Source: Verrucomicrobiota bacterium (GTDB taxonomy: Bacteria; Verrucomicrobiota; Verrucomicrobiia; Limisphaerales; JAEYXS01). Taken from it: a DNA stretch of 29,444 nt. Numbering within the stretch: the first letter of the stretch is position 1; the number at the start of each line of letters is the position of its first letter. A program made the translations under genes and the position numbers. Shown here piece after piece: positions 15,309 to 22,579 of the stretch. The stretch is taken from assembly GCA_023431185.1 (NCBI GenBank), contig JAEYXS010000060.1, positions 1 through 29,444 of the forward strand. The letters run 5' to 3'. Below the pieces are notes generated by a model. The model saw nothing but the letters and a program-made list of their open reading frames with translations. It was not told the DNA's origin and did no database searches.

Positions 15309-15545
15309 ATGGGACAAAATGTTACCATCAAGTCACCTTCTGGATTTGATTCTGCCTTGGCCACAGTTGAAACCTTGGCTTTGGAGGATCAGGAAGCACT
15401 GGTTGAAGTATTGAACCGTCGTATTGCCGATGCCAGACGCCGGACTCTTGTCCGGGAAGTTGCTTCAGCGAGAAAGCATTATCAGGCAGGGAAAGTTCGC
15501 CGCGGTAGCGCCAAAGATTTGATGGCTGAACTCCGGCGCTCATGA
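15309..15545 (+). CDS. Putative type II antitoxin, 78 aa
   Basis: The 78-residue protein precedes and overlaps a RelE-like toxin gene by four bases (ATGA), the standard antitoxin-first layout. The sequence is helical and charged. The region LALEDQEALVEVLNRRIADARRR resembles the helical part of RelB-like and addiction-module antitoxins, and the C-terminal half would wrap the toxin. No clear ribbon-helix-helix or HTH motif could be assigned, so the DNA-binding class is unknown. A perfect AAGGAG lies only two bases before the ATG, closer than usual. No other start codon is available nearby, so initiation may be inefficient. Confidence 0.75.
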   Translation: MGQNVTIKSPSGFDSALATVETLALEDQEALVEVLNRRIADARRRTLVREVASARKHYQAGKVRRGSAKDLMAELRRS

Positions 15546-15823
15546 AACTGGTTTGGTCCTCACAATTTAGCCGCGCAATCAAACGGCTAAACCGATCTAA
15601 TCCAGCCCTATTGGATGATTTGGCACAGTTGCTCGAACTTCTTGAAAATGAACCATTTCATCCCAGCCTTCGGACGCACAAGCTGAAAGGTGAATTGAAA
15701 AACTGCTGGGCTTGCTCGGGAGGATATGATTTTCGGGTCGTTTTTGAGTTTCACAAGAACGCCAAGACCAAAGAGCAGGAAATACTGCTGCTATCCGCCG
15801 GTACTCACGATCAGGTTTATTGA
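15542..15823 (+). CDS. RelE/ParE-superfamily toxin, 93 aa
   Basis: The 93-residue protein has the RelE/ParE fold pattern: an N-terminal strand MKLVWSSQFSRAIKRL, a helical pair with NPALLDDLAQLLELL, then HKLKGELKNCWACSGGYDFRVVFEF and a C-terminal strand with ILLLSAGTHDQVY. The LKGxLxxxWxxxxGxDxRxxFxF pattern and terminal THDxVY are typical of the YafQ/RelE mRNA interferase type, which cleaves mRNA at the ribosome. The C-terminal His sits in the usual place. It is translationally coupled to the antitoxin gene and converges on the permease gene 25 bases beyond its stop. Confidence 0.87.
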   Translation: MKLVWSSQFSRAIKRLNRSNPALLDDLAQLLELLENEPFHPSLRTHKLKGELKNCWACSGGYDFRVVFEFHKNAKTKEQEILLLSAGTHDQVY

Positions 15824-15848
15824 ACTGAGCCTGTAACAGTCTCCGCGT

Positions 15849-18413
15849 TTACGCCTCCGCCCGCAAGATCTCCAAGGGCGGATGATTCGCCACGCCGCGA
15901 TTCGTCAGCCAGCCGATGACGACCGTCAACGTGGGCAAAATCACCAGCGTCAGCATCACGGACAGCCAGTCGATCACCCACGTCATCTTAAAGACCCACC
16001 ACGCCAGCGCGGCATTGGCCGCAAGCGCGAGGGCACAGGCCGTCAGCGCCGCCAAGGCCCCCAGGCAGAGGTACTCTACGAACTGGATCTGCTGCACTTG
16101 CTGTCGTGATGCACCCAAGGTGCGCAGCAGCACACTCTCCTGCACCCGCTGGAAGCGCGCCGCCAGCAATGTGCCCGCCAGCACGATGATCCCCGTGGCC
16201 ACGGTGAACAGCGCCATGAAGCGGATGACCGAAGAGACCTTCGTGAAGATGTCATCCATCGTATGCAAGATCAGCGTCAGGTCGATGATGGAGACATTCG
16301 CGTACTGCTTGAGGATCTCGCGCTGCATCTTGGCGGATGCTTCCGGTGTGGGCACGTACGTGGCGGTGATGTAAAAGCCCGGCGCGTCCTCCAGCACGCC
16401 CAGCGGGAACACCACAAAAAAGTTCGGTTCCAAGCGGCGCCATTCCACCTTGCGCAAGGCCACCACCTGGCACTTCATGGGCAGGCCCTGCACATCGAAG
16501 ATGAGTTCATCACCCAAATCGAGGCGCATGTCCTTGGCGATGCCCTCTTCCACGGAGATGGGCACCAGCTTCGCCGCCTCAAATTTCTTCGGCGGCCATT
16601 GGCCAGCCACCAACTCTTCACTATCGTTGATGTCATTCCGATAAGTGGACCGGTATTCGCGCCGCATCGTCCAGGTGGGGATCGGTGATTTGTCATCCTT
16701 CAAGATGTTTTCCACGGAAGTTCCCTTGATGCTGGTCAGCCGCATGTTCACCACGGGAACCTGTTCCATGACTTTCAGCCCTTGTTTCTCCAGCGTCTCC
16801 TGCACGCCGGCACGCTGATCAGCCTGGATGTCGAAGAGGATCGCATTCGGACGCTCGGCAGCATCTTCCGGCAACAATCCGTGCAACAAGGAGTGCTCAG
16901 TGAGCCGCAACGTCAGCAGCAAGAACGCCCCCAAGCCCAGCGACAACAGCAAGATGAGCGTGCGATTGTTGGGCCGGTGCAGGCTCGCAAGCCCTTGGCG
17001 CCAGACGAACGGCAGACGGATCTGCCCGGCCTTGCGCGCCAGCCGACGCAACCCTTGCGCGACCAAGGCCAGCAAGCCGATGGCCACGGCCAGTCCGCCG
17101 GCCATGCCGAGACCGATACGCCAGTCGTGGCTCTGCATCACGCTGAAACCGATGACGCCCGCGCACAAGAGCGTGATGACGAGCCATTGCGCGGCATCCA
17201 GCTTCACGGGTGTGTCCTCCCAGTTGCGGCGCAAGGCCGCCAGCGGCGGGATGAGCCTCACCGGCAGCAAGGGCAGCAGCGCGAACAGGCCGCAGAAGCT
17301 CAAACCGAAAAACGCCGCACGCAACAAAGCACCCCACGAGAACTGGAACGTGACCGGGAACGGCAGAAAATCGCGGACGATATCGGGCAATACTTTTTGC
17401 ACCGCCACCCCGGCGAAGGCGCCGCCCAAGGCGCAGATCAGGCCGATGACCAGCGCCTGCACCAGATAGATGGCCATGGTGCGGCCGGCTTCCACCCCGA
17501 GGCAACGCAAGGTGGCGACCGTGGCGAGCTTGTGCCGGATGTGCAGTTGCAACGCCGTGCCCACCGCAATGCCGCCGAGCAGGAGAGCGATGAAGCCGGA
17601 CAGGTTCAGGAAGTTATAGAGGTTCGTCATGGACTGGCCGAGCTCTTCGCGCCGTTCCTTCACGGTATCGACACCCAGACGCATCGAAACCAGCTCCGGC
17701 TCCACCTGTTCCACCAGCTCATCCACGTTCACCGTCTCGGGGAAACGAAAACTCACGCGGAAACGGGCCAGACTTTCCGGACGCAGCAGCATGGTGTGCT
17801 GCAAATCCTGCACGGAGATGTAAACACGCGGTGCAAACGCTCCGAACGCCATCGTCTCCCCGGGCACCTGTCGCAGCTTGCCCGCGATCACGCCCGTCCA
17901 GCGGCCCAGCTTGATGGGGTCGCCCACCTGCGCGTTGTATTGCGCCAGCAGACTCTCCTCCACCAATACGCCACCGCGACGAAAGGTGTCCTTCGCTGAG
18001 GGCGGTTCCGTGGTCAGTTCACCATAGTAGGGAAAGGCATCCGGCACCGCACGCAATTGGATGAGCCGGCCATCGTTGCTTTTGGGAAAGGAGATCATCG
18101 CCGACAAGTAGGCGCTCTCACTCATCTCGCCCTTGAAAGACTGAAACAATTTGACCTGCTGCTCCGAGAAGGGCCGGCGGCTGGTGACGATCATATCCGC
18201 CCCCAGGAGCGAGCGAGACTGGTCATTGATGGCCTGCCGCAAATTCTCACCGAACGCCGTGACACCCGCGATGGCCGCCACCCCCACCAGCATGGCGAGC
18301 GCGAAGAACAGCAGGCGCCCGCGGCTGGTGCGGCTGTCCCGCCACGCCATGCGCCAGACGAAGGGATCGAACCACGGCGAACGGGACGGACGGCTGGAGG
18401 GTTCGTCAGCCAT
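15849..18413 (-). CDS. FtsX-like ABC transporter permease (YbbP type)
   Basis: The 854-residue membrane protein has an N-terminal transmembrane helix after WRMAWRDSRTSRGRLLFFALAM, a large periplasmic MacB-like domain, and FtsX-type helix bundles around residues 265-400, 410-510 and at the C-terminus. This doubled FtsX layout (about ten helices) and length match E. coli YbbP (804 aa) and related predicted permeases for lipids or lipoprotein-like cargo. The start is ATG at 18413, overlapping the ATPase stop by one base (TGATG), which indicates coupling. With the ATPase it forms an ABC system whose substrate is unknown. The divergent esterase next to it repeats the enterobacterial neighbourhood and suggests a shared envelope-lipid task. 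Confidence 0.92.
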   Translation of the reverse strand: MADEPSSRPSRSPWFDPFVWRMAWRDSRTSRGRLLFFALAMLVGVAAIAGVTAFGENLRQAINDQSRSLLGADMIVTSRRPFSEQQVKLFQSFKGEMSESAYLSAMISFPKSNDGRLIQLRAVPDAFPYYGELTTEPPSAKDTFRRGGVLVEESLLAQYNAQVGDPIKLGRWTGVIAGKLRQVPGETMAFGAFAPRVYISVQDLQHTMLLRPESLARFRVSFRFPETVNVDELVEQVEPELVSMRLGVDTVKERREELGQSMTNLYNFLNLSGFIALLLGGIAVGTALQLHIRHKLATVATLRCLGVEAGRTMAIYLVQALVIGLICALGGAFAGVAVQKVLPDIVRDFLPFPVTFQFSWGALLRAAFFGLSFCGLFALLPLLPVRLIPPLAALRRNWEDTPVKLDAAQWLVITLLCAGVIGFSVMQSHDWRIGLGMAGGLAVAIGLLALVAQGLRRLARKAGQIRLPFVWRQGLASLHRPNNRTLILLLSLGLGAFLLLTLRLTEHSLLHGLLPEDAAERPNAILFDIQADQRAGVQETLEKQGLKVMEQVPVVNMRLTSIKGTSVENILKDDKSPIPTWTMRREYRSTYRNDINDSEELVAGQWPPKKFEAAKLVPISVEEGIAKDMRLDLGDELIFDVQGLPMKCQVVALRKVEWRRLEPNFFVVFPLGVLEDAPGFYITATYVPTPEASAKMQREILKQYANVSIIDLTLILHTMDDIFTKVSSVIRFMALFTVATGIIVLAGTLLAARFQRVQESVLLRTLGASRQQVQQIQFVEYLCLGALAALTACALALAANAALAWWVFKMTWVIDWLSVMLTLVILPTLTVVIGWLTNRGVANHPPLEILRAEA

Positions 18414-19084
18414 CAAGCCTCCACCCTCCGGCCATTGCGCAGGCGGATCACGGTCTGCGCGCGCCGGGCGAGCTCGAGATCATGTGTCACCAGCACCAGC
18501 GCGGTGCCCGCCGCTTCGTTCAGTTCAAACAGCATGGAGACAATCCGCTCGCTGGTTTCGCCATCGAGATTGCCCGTGGGTTCATCGGCGAAAAGAATCT
18601 GCGGCCGGTTGATGAAGGCCCGCGCCAGCGCGACGCGTTGCTGTTCACCACCGGAGAGTTGCGTGGGATAATGATGCAGACGGTCGGCGAGACCGACACG
18701 ACCGAGCAATTCCACCGCGAGCCCATGCACTTGCCCGTCGCCGGCAAGCTCCTTGGGCACCATCACATTTTCCAAGGCCGTGAGCGTGGGGATGAGCTGA
18801 AAATTCTGGAACACGAAACCGACGTGATCACGCCGCACACGCGCACGTTCATCTTCCGTGAGCTTGCCAAGGTCATGTCCCGCCAGATGTACGCTGCCAT
18901 TCGTCGGTTGATCCAGCCCCGCGCAGAGCCCGAGTAACGTCGTCTTGCCGCTGCCCGATGGCCCGACGATCGCACATGTCGCCGCCGCAGGCAGGGCAAA
19001 CGTGATGTCCTGCAACACCGCGAGGGTATGACCGCCCCCGTGAAATTCCTTCCCGAGCTGTTTGGTTTCCAAAATGGCTGACAT
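18413..19084 (-). CDS. ABC transporter ATP-binding protein (YbbA/LolD-like)
   Basis: The 223-residue ATPase has Walker A GPSGSGKT at 41-48, the Q-loop VGFVFQNFQLIPTLTALENV, the signature LSGGEQQRVALARAF, Walker B ILFADEPTGNLD and the H-loop VLVTHDLELA. These place it in the MacB/LolD/YbbA group that partners FtsX-like permeases. The start is taken at the ATG at 19084 (MSAILETKQLGKEF), which begins the first beta strand; ATGs at 19099 and 19123 are also possible. It is the first gene of the ATPase-permease operon and is divergent from the esterase gene, with facing GTTGAC boxes between them. Confidence 0.95.
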   Translation of the reverse strand: MSAILETKQLGKEFHGGGHTLAVLQDITFALPAAATCAIVGPSGSGKTTLLGLCAGLDQPTNGSVHLAGHDLGKLTEDERARVRRDHVGFVFQNFQLIPTLTALENVMVPKELAGDGQVHGLAVELLGRVGLADRLHHYPTQLSGGEQQRVALARAFINRPQILFADEPTGNLDGETSERIVSMLFELNEAAGTALVLVTHDLELARRAQTVIRLRNGRRVEA

Positions 19085-19125
19085 GTGCTGCCTGTTCATT
19101 CCATGAGTTTGCCGCCGGGTCAAAC

Positions 19126-19141
19126 GTCAACCTGCGTTGAC
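19126..19141. promoter_or_regulatory. Facing GTTGAC boxes between the ABC operon and the esterase gene
   Basis: GTCAAC-CTGC-GTTGAC is a perfect palindrome in the divergent region. Each half reads as a -35-like GTTGAC on one strand, and the plus-strand copy extends to a perfect TTGACA at 19137-19142. No good -10 was found, and the esterase ATG lies only 31 bases beyond the box, so a nearly leaderless transcript or an operator is also possible. Confidence 0.35.
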
Positions 19142-19172
19142 ACGGGAGCAAAGGTCGTGTTCGTTACGGTCA

Positions 19173-19829
19173 ATGGCACGCATTTATCCCATTCGCGCCG
19201 GGGCTTGGACCCTGCTGCTGGCCGTTCTGTTCATGCTGTCGGTGGGAAATATTCCGGCGACGGAAAAGAACGTCACCCCCAAGAATCTGCTCATCCTCGG
19301 CGACAGCCTGGCCGCCGGATATGGCATCAATCGCGAAGAAGCCTTCCCCGCGCTCCTGCAGAAGAAGATCGAGACGGCCAAACTCCCTTACCGCATTGTA
19401 AATGGTGGTGTCAGTGGTGACACTACGGCAGGCGGCCTGCGGCGCATCGACTGGATGCTGAAACAGCCGGTGGATGTGCTCATCGTGGAGCTGGGTGGCA
19501 ACGACGGCTTGCGCGGCATCCCGCCCGCCGAGACCAAGAAGAACCTGCAAGGCATCATCGACAAGGCGAAGCAGAAGTATCCGCAAGTGCGTGTGGTCAT
19601 CGCCGGGATGCAGATGCCGCCGAACATGGGTGAGGATTACACGAAAGCCTTCGCCGAAGTCTTCCCCGCCGTGGCCAAGGCGAACCAGGCTACGCTTATC
19701 CCGTTCCTGCTGGAAGGCGTCGGCGGCCAGGCGGACCTGAACCAGCCCGACGGCATTCACCCCACCCCCAAAGGCCATGAAGTGGTGGCCGAGAACGTCT
19801 GGAAAGTGCTCGCACCCGTGCTAAAATAG
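19173..19829 (+). CDS. TesA-like SGNH arylesterase / lysophospholipase, secreted
   Basis: The 218-residue protein starts with a signal peptide (hydrophobic core WTLLLAVLFMLSVG, residues 12-25), so it acts outside the cytoplasm. SGNH blocks are intact: GDSLAAGYG with Ser47, GGVSGDTT, ELGGNDGLRG with Asn110, and DGIHPTPKGH with Asp193 and His196. This is the TesA/arylesterase subfamily, which cleaves acyl-CoA thioesters, lysophospholipids and aryl esters in vitro. The divergent position next to a YbbA-YbbP pair is the same as for E. coli tesA. The ATG at 19173 is chosen because it gives a normal signal peptide; a TTG at 19137 would lie within the -35-like box. Confidence 0.94.
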   Translation: MARIYPIRAGAWTLLLAVLFMLSVGNIPATEKNVTPKNLLILGDSLAAGYGINREEAFPALLQKKIETAKLPYRIVNGGVSGDTTAGGLRRIDWMLKQPVDVLIVELGGNDGLRGIPPAETKKNLQGIIDKAKQKYPQVRVVIAGMQMPPNMGEDYTKAFAEVFPAVAKANQATLIPFLLEGVGGQADLNQPDGIHPTPKGHEVVAENVWKVLAPVLK

Positions 19830-19838
19830 GAGCGATTT

Positions 19839-19862
19839 CCCGGAATGGGCCCGGGCATTTTT
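19839..19862 (+). terminator. Possible terminator of the esterase gene
   Basis: CCCGG (19839-19843) pairs with CCGGG (19851-19855), followed by CATTTTT. The stem is short but GC-rich and lies 10 bases after the stop codon. Confidence 0.45.
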
Positions 19863-19870
19863 CAGGCGTG

Positions 19871-19906
19871 TTGCCGCGTGGCACGTTGTAACGTGCTGAA
19901 CGGCAA
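19871..19906. other. Two-tier hairpin upstream of the HNH gene
   Basis: An inner perfect stem GCACGTT-GT-AACGTGC (19881-19896) is enclosed by TTGCCG (19871-19876) and CGGCAA (19901-19906), with four-base internal loops on each side. No U-tract follows on the plus strand. It could be a leader or operator structure; its function is unknown. Confidence 0.4.
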
Positions 19907-19932
19907 TAACGGTAACGATTGCGTGACAGCCG

Positions 19933-19961
19933 TTGACTTCTGTTTTTGCCTTATGCTACGT
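19933..19961 (+). promoter_or_regulatory. Candidate promoter of the HNH gene
   Basis: TTGACT at 19933-19938 is a good -35. Possible -10 elements are TATGCT at 19952 (spacer 13, short) or CTACGT at 19956 (spacer 17, poor match). The position about 30 bases before the start codon fits a promoter, but the -10 is unresolved. Confidence 0.3.
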
Positions 19962-19983
19962 TCCGCGCCGTCAATACGGGTAG

Positions 19984-20003
19984 TGAGTTCATATGAGTTC
20001 ATA
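19984..20003. repeat. Perfect 10-bp tandem duplication across the HNH start codon
   Basis: TGAGTTCATA occurs twice in direct succession (19984-19993 and 19994-20003). The ATG at 19993 is formed at the junction of the two units. With one unit removed, GTG followed by the same reading frame would be the start. Confidence 0.9.
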
Positions 20004-20604
20004 CCTAGACCAGCAAGTGTTAGTGCTGAACCGCCTGTGGCAGGCAGTCAATGTCTGCAGCGCGCGTCGCGCCCTTGCTCTTCTCTTTCAAGGTCAGGCG
20101 CAGGTCGTTTTTGGCGATCAAGATGGAGCCTTTGAAACCTACAATTTCCCCCAGTGGAAGGACTTTTCCGAGCAGGAGCCGCACGAGGAAAGCGTCCATA
20201 CCATCTCCTTCCGCATCCGCGTCCCGCGCGTGATCATGCTGCTGGTGTTCGACCGCCTGCCCAAGCAGGAGGTGAAGTTCACCCGCCACAACATCTTCGA
20301 GCGCGACCACAACACCTGCCAGTACTGCGACAAGCAGATGGATAGAAGGGATTTGAATCTTGATCATGTCATCCCGCGCGACCGTGGGGGACCGACGACC
20401 TGGGAGAACATCGTGTGCTCCTGCATCCCGTGCAATACGCGCAAGGCGAACCGCACGCCTGCTGAAGCTGGCATCAAGTTGAAGCGCAAGCCGACGAAGC
20501 CCAAGTGGCGTCCCTTTGTGCAGTTCAATTTCAGCGCCCGCTGCCACGATGACTGGAAACACTTCCTCGACGTGGCCTACTGGAACGTGGAATTGAAGGA
20601 CTGA
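19993..20604 (+). CDS. HNH endonuclease family protein
   Basis: The 203-residue protein has a C-terminal-half HNH domain with a zinc knuckle: CQYC at Cys109/Cys112, the catalytic LDHVIPRDRGG (Asp124, His125), TWENIV with Asn139, and CIPC at Cys144/Cys147. The first ~95 residues (MSSYLDQQVLVLNRLWQAVNV... through FTRHNIFERDH) match the conserved N-terminal extension of a widespread family of stand-alone HNH proteins found in many bacterial phyla. The fold cleaves or nicks DNA, but the cellular role of this family is not established. No methylase or specificity subunit is nearby, so restriction is not suggested. The gene is monocistronic with a clear terminator. Its ATG arises from a 10-bp tandem duplication. 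Confidence 0.9.
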   Translation: MSSYLDQQVLVLNRLWQAVNVCSARRALALLFQGQAQVVFGDQDGAFETYNFPQWKDFSEQEPHEESVHTISFRIRVPRVIMLLVFDRLPKQEVKFTRHNIFERDHNTCQYCDKQMDRRDLNLDHVIPRDRGGPTTWENIVCSCIPCNTRKANRTPAEAGIKLKRKPTKPKWRPFVQFNFSARCHDDWKHFLDVAYWNVELKD

Positions 20605-20634
20605 GCAACGCGTTACGCTTATCTTTAACAGACT

Positions 20635-20667
20635 GAAGGGCATCCCTGCGGATGCCCTTCTGCTTTT
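20635..20667 (+). terminator. Intrinsic terminator of the HNH gene
   Basis: GAAGGGCATCC (20635-20645) pairs perfectly with GGATGCCCTTC (20650-20660) around CTGC, an 11-bp stem, followed by TGCTTTTA. It lies 30 bases after the stop codon and could also serve the convergent RelE-like gene. Confidence 0.85.
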
Positions 20668-20689
20668 ATGTAATTCAATGCTTTGCAGC

Positions 20690-21052
20690 TTACGCCGTCT
20701 TCCGCGCTTCCTCGATGAGTTCCCAGAACTTGGGGTTGTCTTGCAGCGCCTCGTCCTCGCCCGTCGGCAACTTGGACCGGAACAGGAAATCTTTGAGCGA
20801 ATTCTTGCTCAGGATGCGGTGGACCACCACGCCCAAGTCATGCCGCTCAAAATAGACCCGGTAATCGCCCAACCGGAAGCGGTGCAAGGTCTTGCCCTCG
20901 CGCTCCAGCTTGCCGAACGTCTCCAATTCCGTGCTGATGCACTCCTGCGGCAGACCTCGGAACTCGCCCAGTATCTCGAGCTGCAATTCCTTCGGCATCT
21001 TCGCCAGTTCCGCCGCGCTCGTCGGATTAAAGATGATCTGAAAGTGACGCAT
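20690..21052 (-). CDS. RelE/ParE-like toxin-family protein, apparently orphan
   Basis: The 120-residue protein starts MRHFQIIFNPTSAAELAKMP and contains the RelE-like core KLEREGKTLHRFRLGDYRVYFERHDLGVVVHRILSKNSLKDFLFR, with the usual basic residues and Arg/Tyr pattern of the toxin surface. A further helical tail of about 30 residues (DEALQDNPKFWELIEEARKTA) extends beyond the normal fold. No antitoxin-like gene is next to it: upstream lies tRNA-Glu and downstream the HNH gene. It may be a solitary member, an inactive relative, or the self-contained tail may play the antitoxin part. The ATG at 21052 has GGA 10 bases upstream; the ATG at 21058 is also possible. Confidence 0.75.
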   Translation of the reverse strand: MRHFQIIFNPTSAAELAKMPKELQLEILGEFRGLPQECISTELETFGKLEREGKTLHRFRLGDYRVYFERHDLGVVVHRILSKNSLKDFLFRSKLPTGEDEALQDNPKFWELIEEARKTA

Positions 21053-21134
21053 GACCATAATTTCCAATGTCAAAGCCCAAAGTGCAAGGGCAACGTGTGA
21101 TGAATAGCCAGAACCGTCCCGGTGCTAATGGAGA

Positions 21135-21209
21135 TGGTAGCGCGTACGGGAATCGAACCCGTCTTTCAGCCTTGAGAGGGCCGTGTCCTAGCCGATAGAC
21201 GAACACGCC
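21135..21209 (-). tRNA. tRNA-Glu (anticodon CTC)
   Basis: On the minus strand the sequence begins GGCGTGTTCGTCTATCGGCT and folds as a full cloverleaf. The acceptor stem GGCGTGT pairs with ACGCGCT (G1-U72 wobble), the D-arm holds TCGGCTAGGA, the anticodon loop CTCTCAA has CTC at 34-36, and the T-arm is ACGGG-TTCGATT-CCCGT. The discriminator is A and the CCA end is encoded. Glu(CTC) reads GAG codons. No integrase or attachment-site duplication is seen next to it. Confidence 0.96.
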
Positions 21210-21349
21210 ATTAGGAGAACTATAATAATTCCAAGACCCGAACTGTCAATCGTGATGTGCCCGCCCCTTCGCGGAGCTTCCCGCTGATCGCCTGAAAGCG
21301 GTCATTTCGCCCGTGACAAGCGGAGCGGCACCAGCAAACTACCGCCGCC

Positions 21350-22282
21350 ATGTTGCCGTCGTTCCTAACGACCCTGTTGTTTGCGATGTCTGCCGTCTCC
21401 GGCGCCCGGGCCACCAAGGTCATGGGCGGCACGGAGGCGAACTTCTGGCGTCTTTCATTGGCGACCTTTTTGCTGGCCATCTATGCGTTCACGTGGGGGA
21501 TGGGGTTTGAAGGGGGCGGATTTTACATCTTGTTCATCAGCGGTTGCATCGGCTTTGGCCTCGGTGATCTGGCATTGTTCCAGGCGTATCCCCGCATCGG
21601 CTCGCGGCTTACGATGGTTTTGGTGCAGACCCTCGCGGCCCCCATGGCGGCCATCACGGAATGGCTGTGGCTGGACCACGCCATGACCGGGCAGCAGATC
21701 CTCTGCAGTGCGGTCATCCTGACGGGCGTGGCGGTCGCCCTCGCGCCGCAGGAACACCTCCATATCCCGAAGAAAGTGCTCATCACCGGGGTGATCTTCG
21801 GCCTGATCGCGGCTTACGGCCAGGGGTTTGGCGCGGTGCTCAGCCGCAAGGCCTATGCGGTCATCGAGGCATCCGGCGGCCACATCGATGGCATCTCCGC
21901 CGCGTTCCAGCGCATCGTGGGCGGGGTGCTGGTCTCCGGGCTCTTCGTGCTGGTGGTGAAGCGGCGGGAGATCCTCGCCCAATTGCCCGGCGCAACGCAT
22001 CCGGAGGATCTGCCCAAGGTGAACCCGGATCGCTGGCGCAAGGGCTGGTACTGGATGGTGCTCAACGGTCTGGCCGGTCCCACGCTCGGGGTGAGCTGCT
22101 ATCAATGGGCCTTGCTGAACAACGGTACCGGCGTGGTCATGCCCATCGTGGCGCTGACGCCGCTGGCGGTCATTCCCTTCGCCTACTTCATCGAAGGCGA
22201 ACGGCCGTCCAAACGTTCGTTGATCGGTGGGGTGATCGCGGTGGTGGGGGCGGTGGCGTTGACGGTGGTGACGGTGAGGTAA
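21350..22282 (+). CDS. EamA-family (DMT superfamily) transporter
   Basis: The 310-residue protein has about ten transmembrane helices arranged as two EamA halves (roughly residues 1-140 and 150-310), joined by a short linker at HLHIPKK. Conserved features include the helix-ending ALAPQEH after the first half and PLAVIPFAYFIEGERPSKRSLIGGVIAVVGAVAL at the end. Drug/metabolite transporters of this group export amino acids, nucleosides or other small metabolites by secondary transport; the substrate cannot be predicted. A larger cytoplasmic segment with KRREILAQLPG lies between helices in the second half. The gene is monocistronic. Confidence 0.9.
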   Translation: MLPSFLTTLLFAMSAVSGARATKVMGGTEANFWRLSLATFLLAIYAFTWGMGFEGGGFYILFISGCIGFGLGDLALFQAYPRIGSRLTMVLVQTLAAPMAAITEWLWLDHAMTGQQILCSAVILTGVAVALAPQEHLHIPKKVLITGVIFGLIAAYGQGFGAVLSRKAYAVIEASGGHIDGISAAFQRIVGGVLVSGLFVLVVKRREILAQLPGATHPEDLPKVNPDRWRKGWYWMVLNGLAGPTLGVSCYQWALLNNGTGVVMPIVALTPLAVIPFAYFIEGERPSKRSLIGGVIAVVGAVALTVVTVR

Positions 22283-22294
22283 GGGGAAGTGGGA

Positions 22295-22332
22295 AACATC
22301 GAACATCCAACGTCCAACTCCGAACATCGAAA
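22295..22332. repeat. Degenerate short tandem repeat (CGAACATC-like units)
   Basis: Successive units AACATCG, AACATCC, AACGTCC, AACTCCG and AACATCG form an approximately 7-bp imperfect tandem array between the transporter stop and the two-TM gene. It resembles low-complexity arrays in intergenic DNA. No function is assigned. Confidence 0.6.
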
Positions 22333-22342
22333 GCGGGGAAAG

Positions 22343-22573
22343 TCAGAGCAAGTAGCGGCGGATGAGCCAGAACAGGATTGCGATGGCGAGGCCGATGCCC
22401 AAGGACCAACCGCCGTAGTGGTTCAAGCCCGCGATGACTTCTACCTTCTCCGGTGGCAATTGGGCGGCCTTCCAGAGGGCGAACCCACCGATCGCGGTGA
22501 AGGACCCGGACACGAACCAAATGAGGACGACGACTTCGGCGCGGGTGACGGGTTTAATGCGTGGATAATCCAT
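22343..22573 (-). CDS. Small two-helix membrane protein, 76 aa
   Basis: Not recognised. The 76-residue product has two clear membrane segments: VVVLIWFVSGSFTAIGGFALW (about 15-35) and WSLGIGLAIAILFWLIRRYLL (about 56-76), joined by a polar loop with LPPEKVEVIAGLNHYGG. The basic C-terminal end suggests both termini face the cytoplasm. It begins six bases after the ankyrin gene stop, so the two are probably co-transcribed. Confidence 0.65.
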   Translation of the reverse strand: MDYPRIKPVTRAEVVVLIWFVSGSFTAIGGFALWKAAQLPPEKVEVIAGLNHYGGWSLGIGLAIAILFWLIRRYLL

Positions 22574-22579
22574 GGCGGC

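Noticed and set aside
19993..21209. HNH nuclease, orphan RelE and tRNA as a possible antiphage or integrated island
   Set aside because: There is no integrase, no att duplication at the tRNA, no methylase or effector, and composition is like the neighbours. The HNH family is a common stand-alone chromosomal one.
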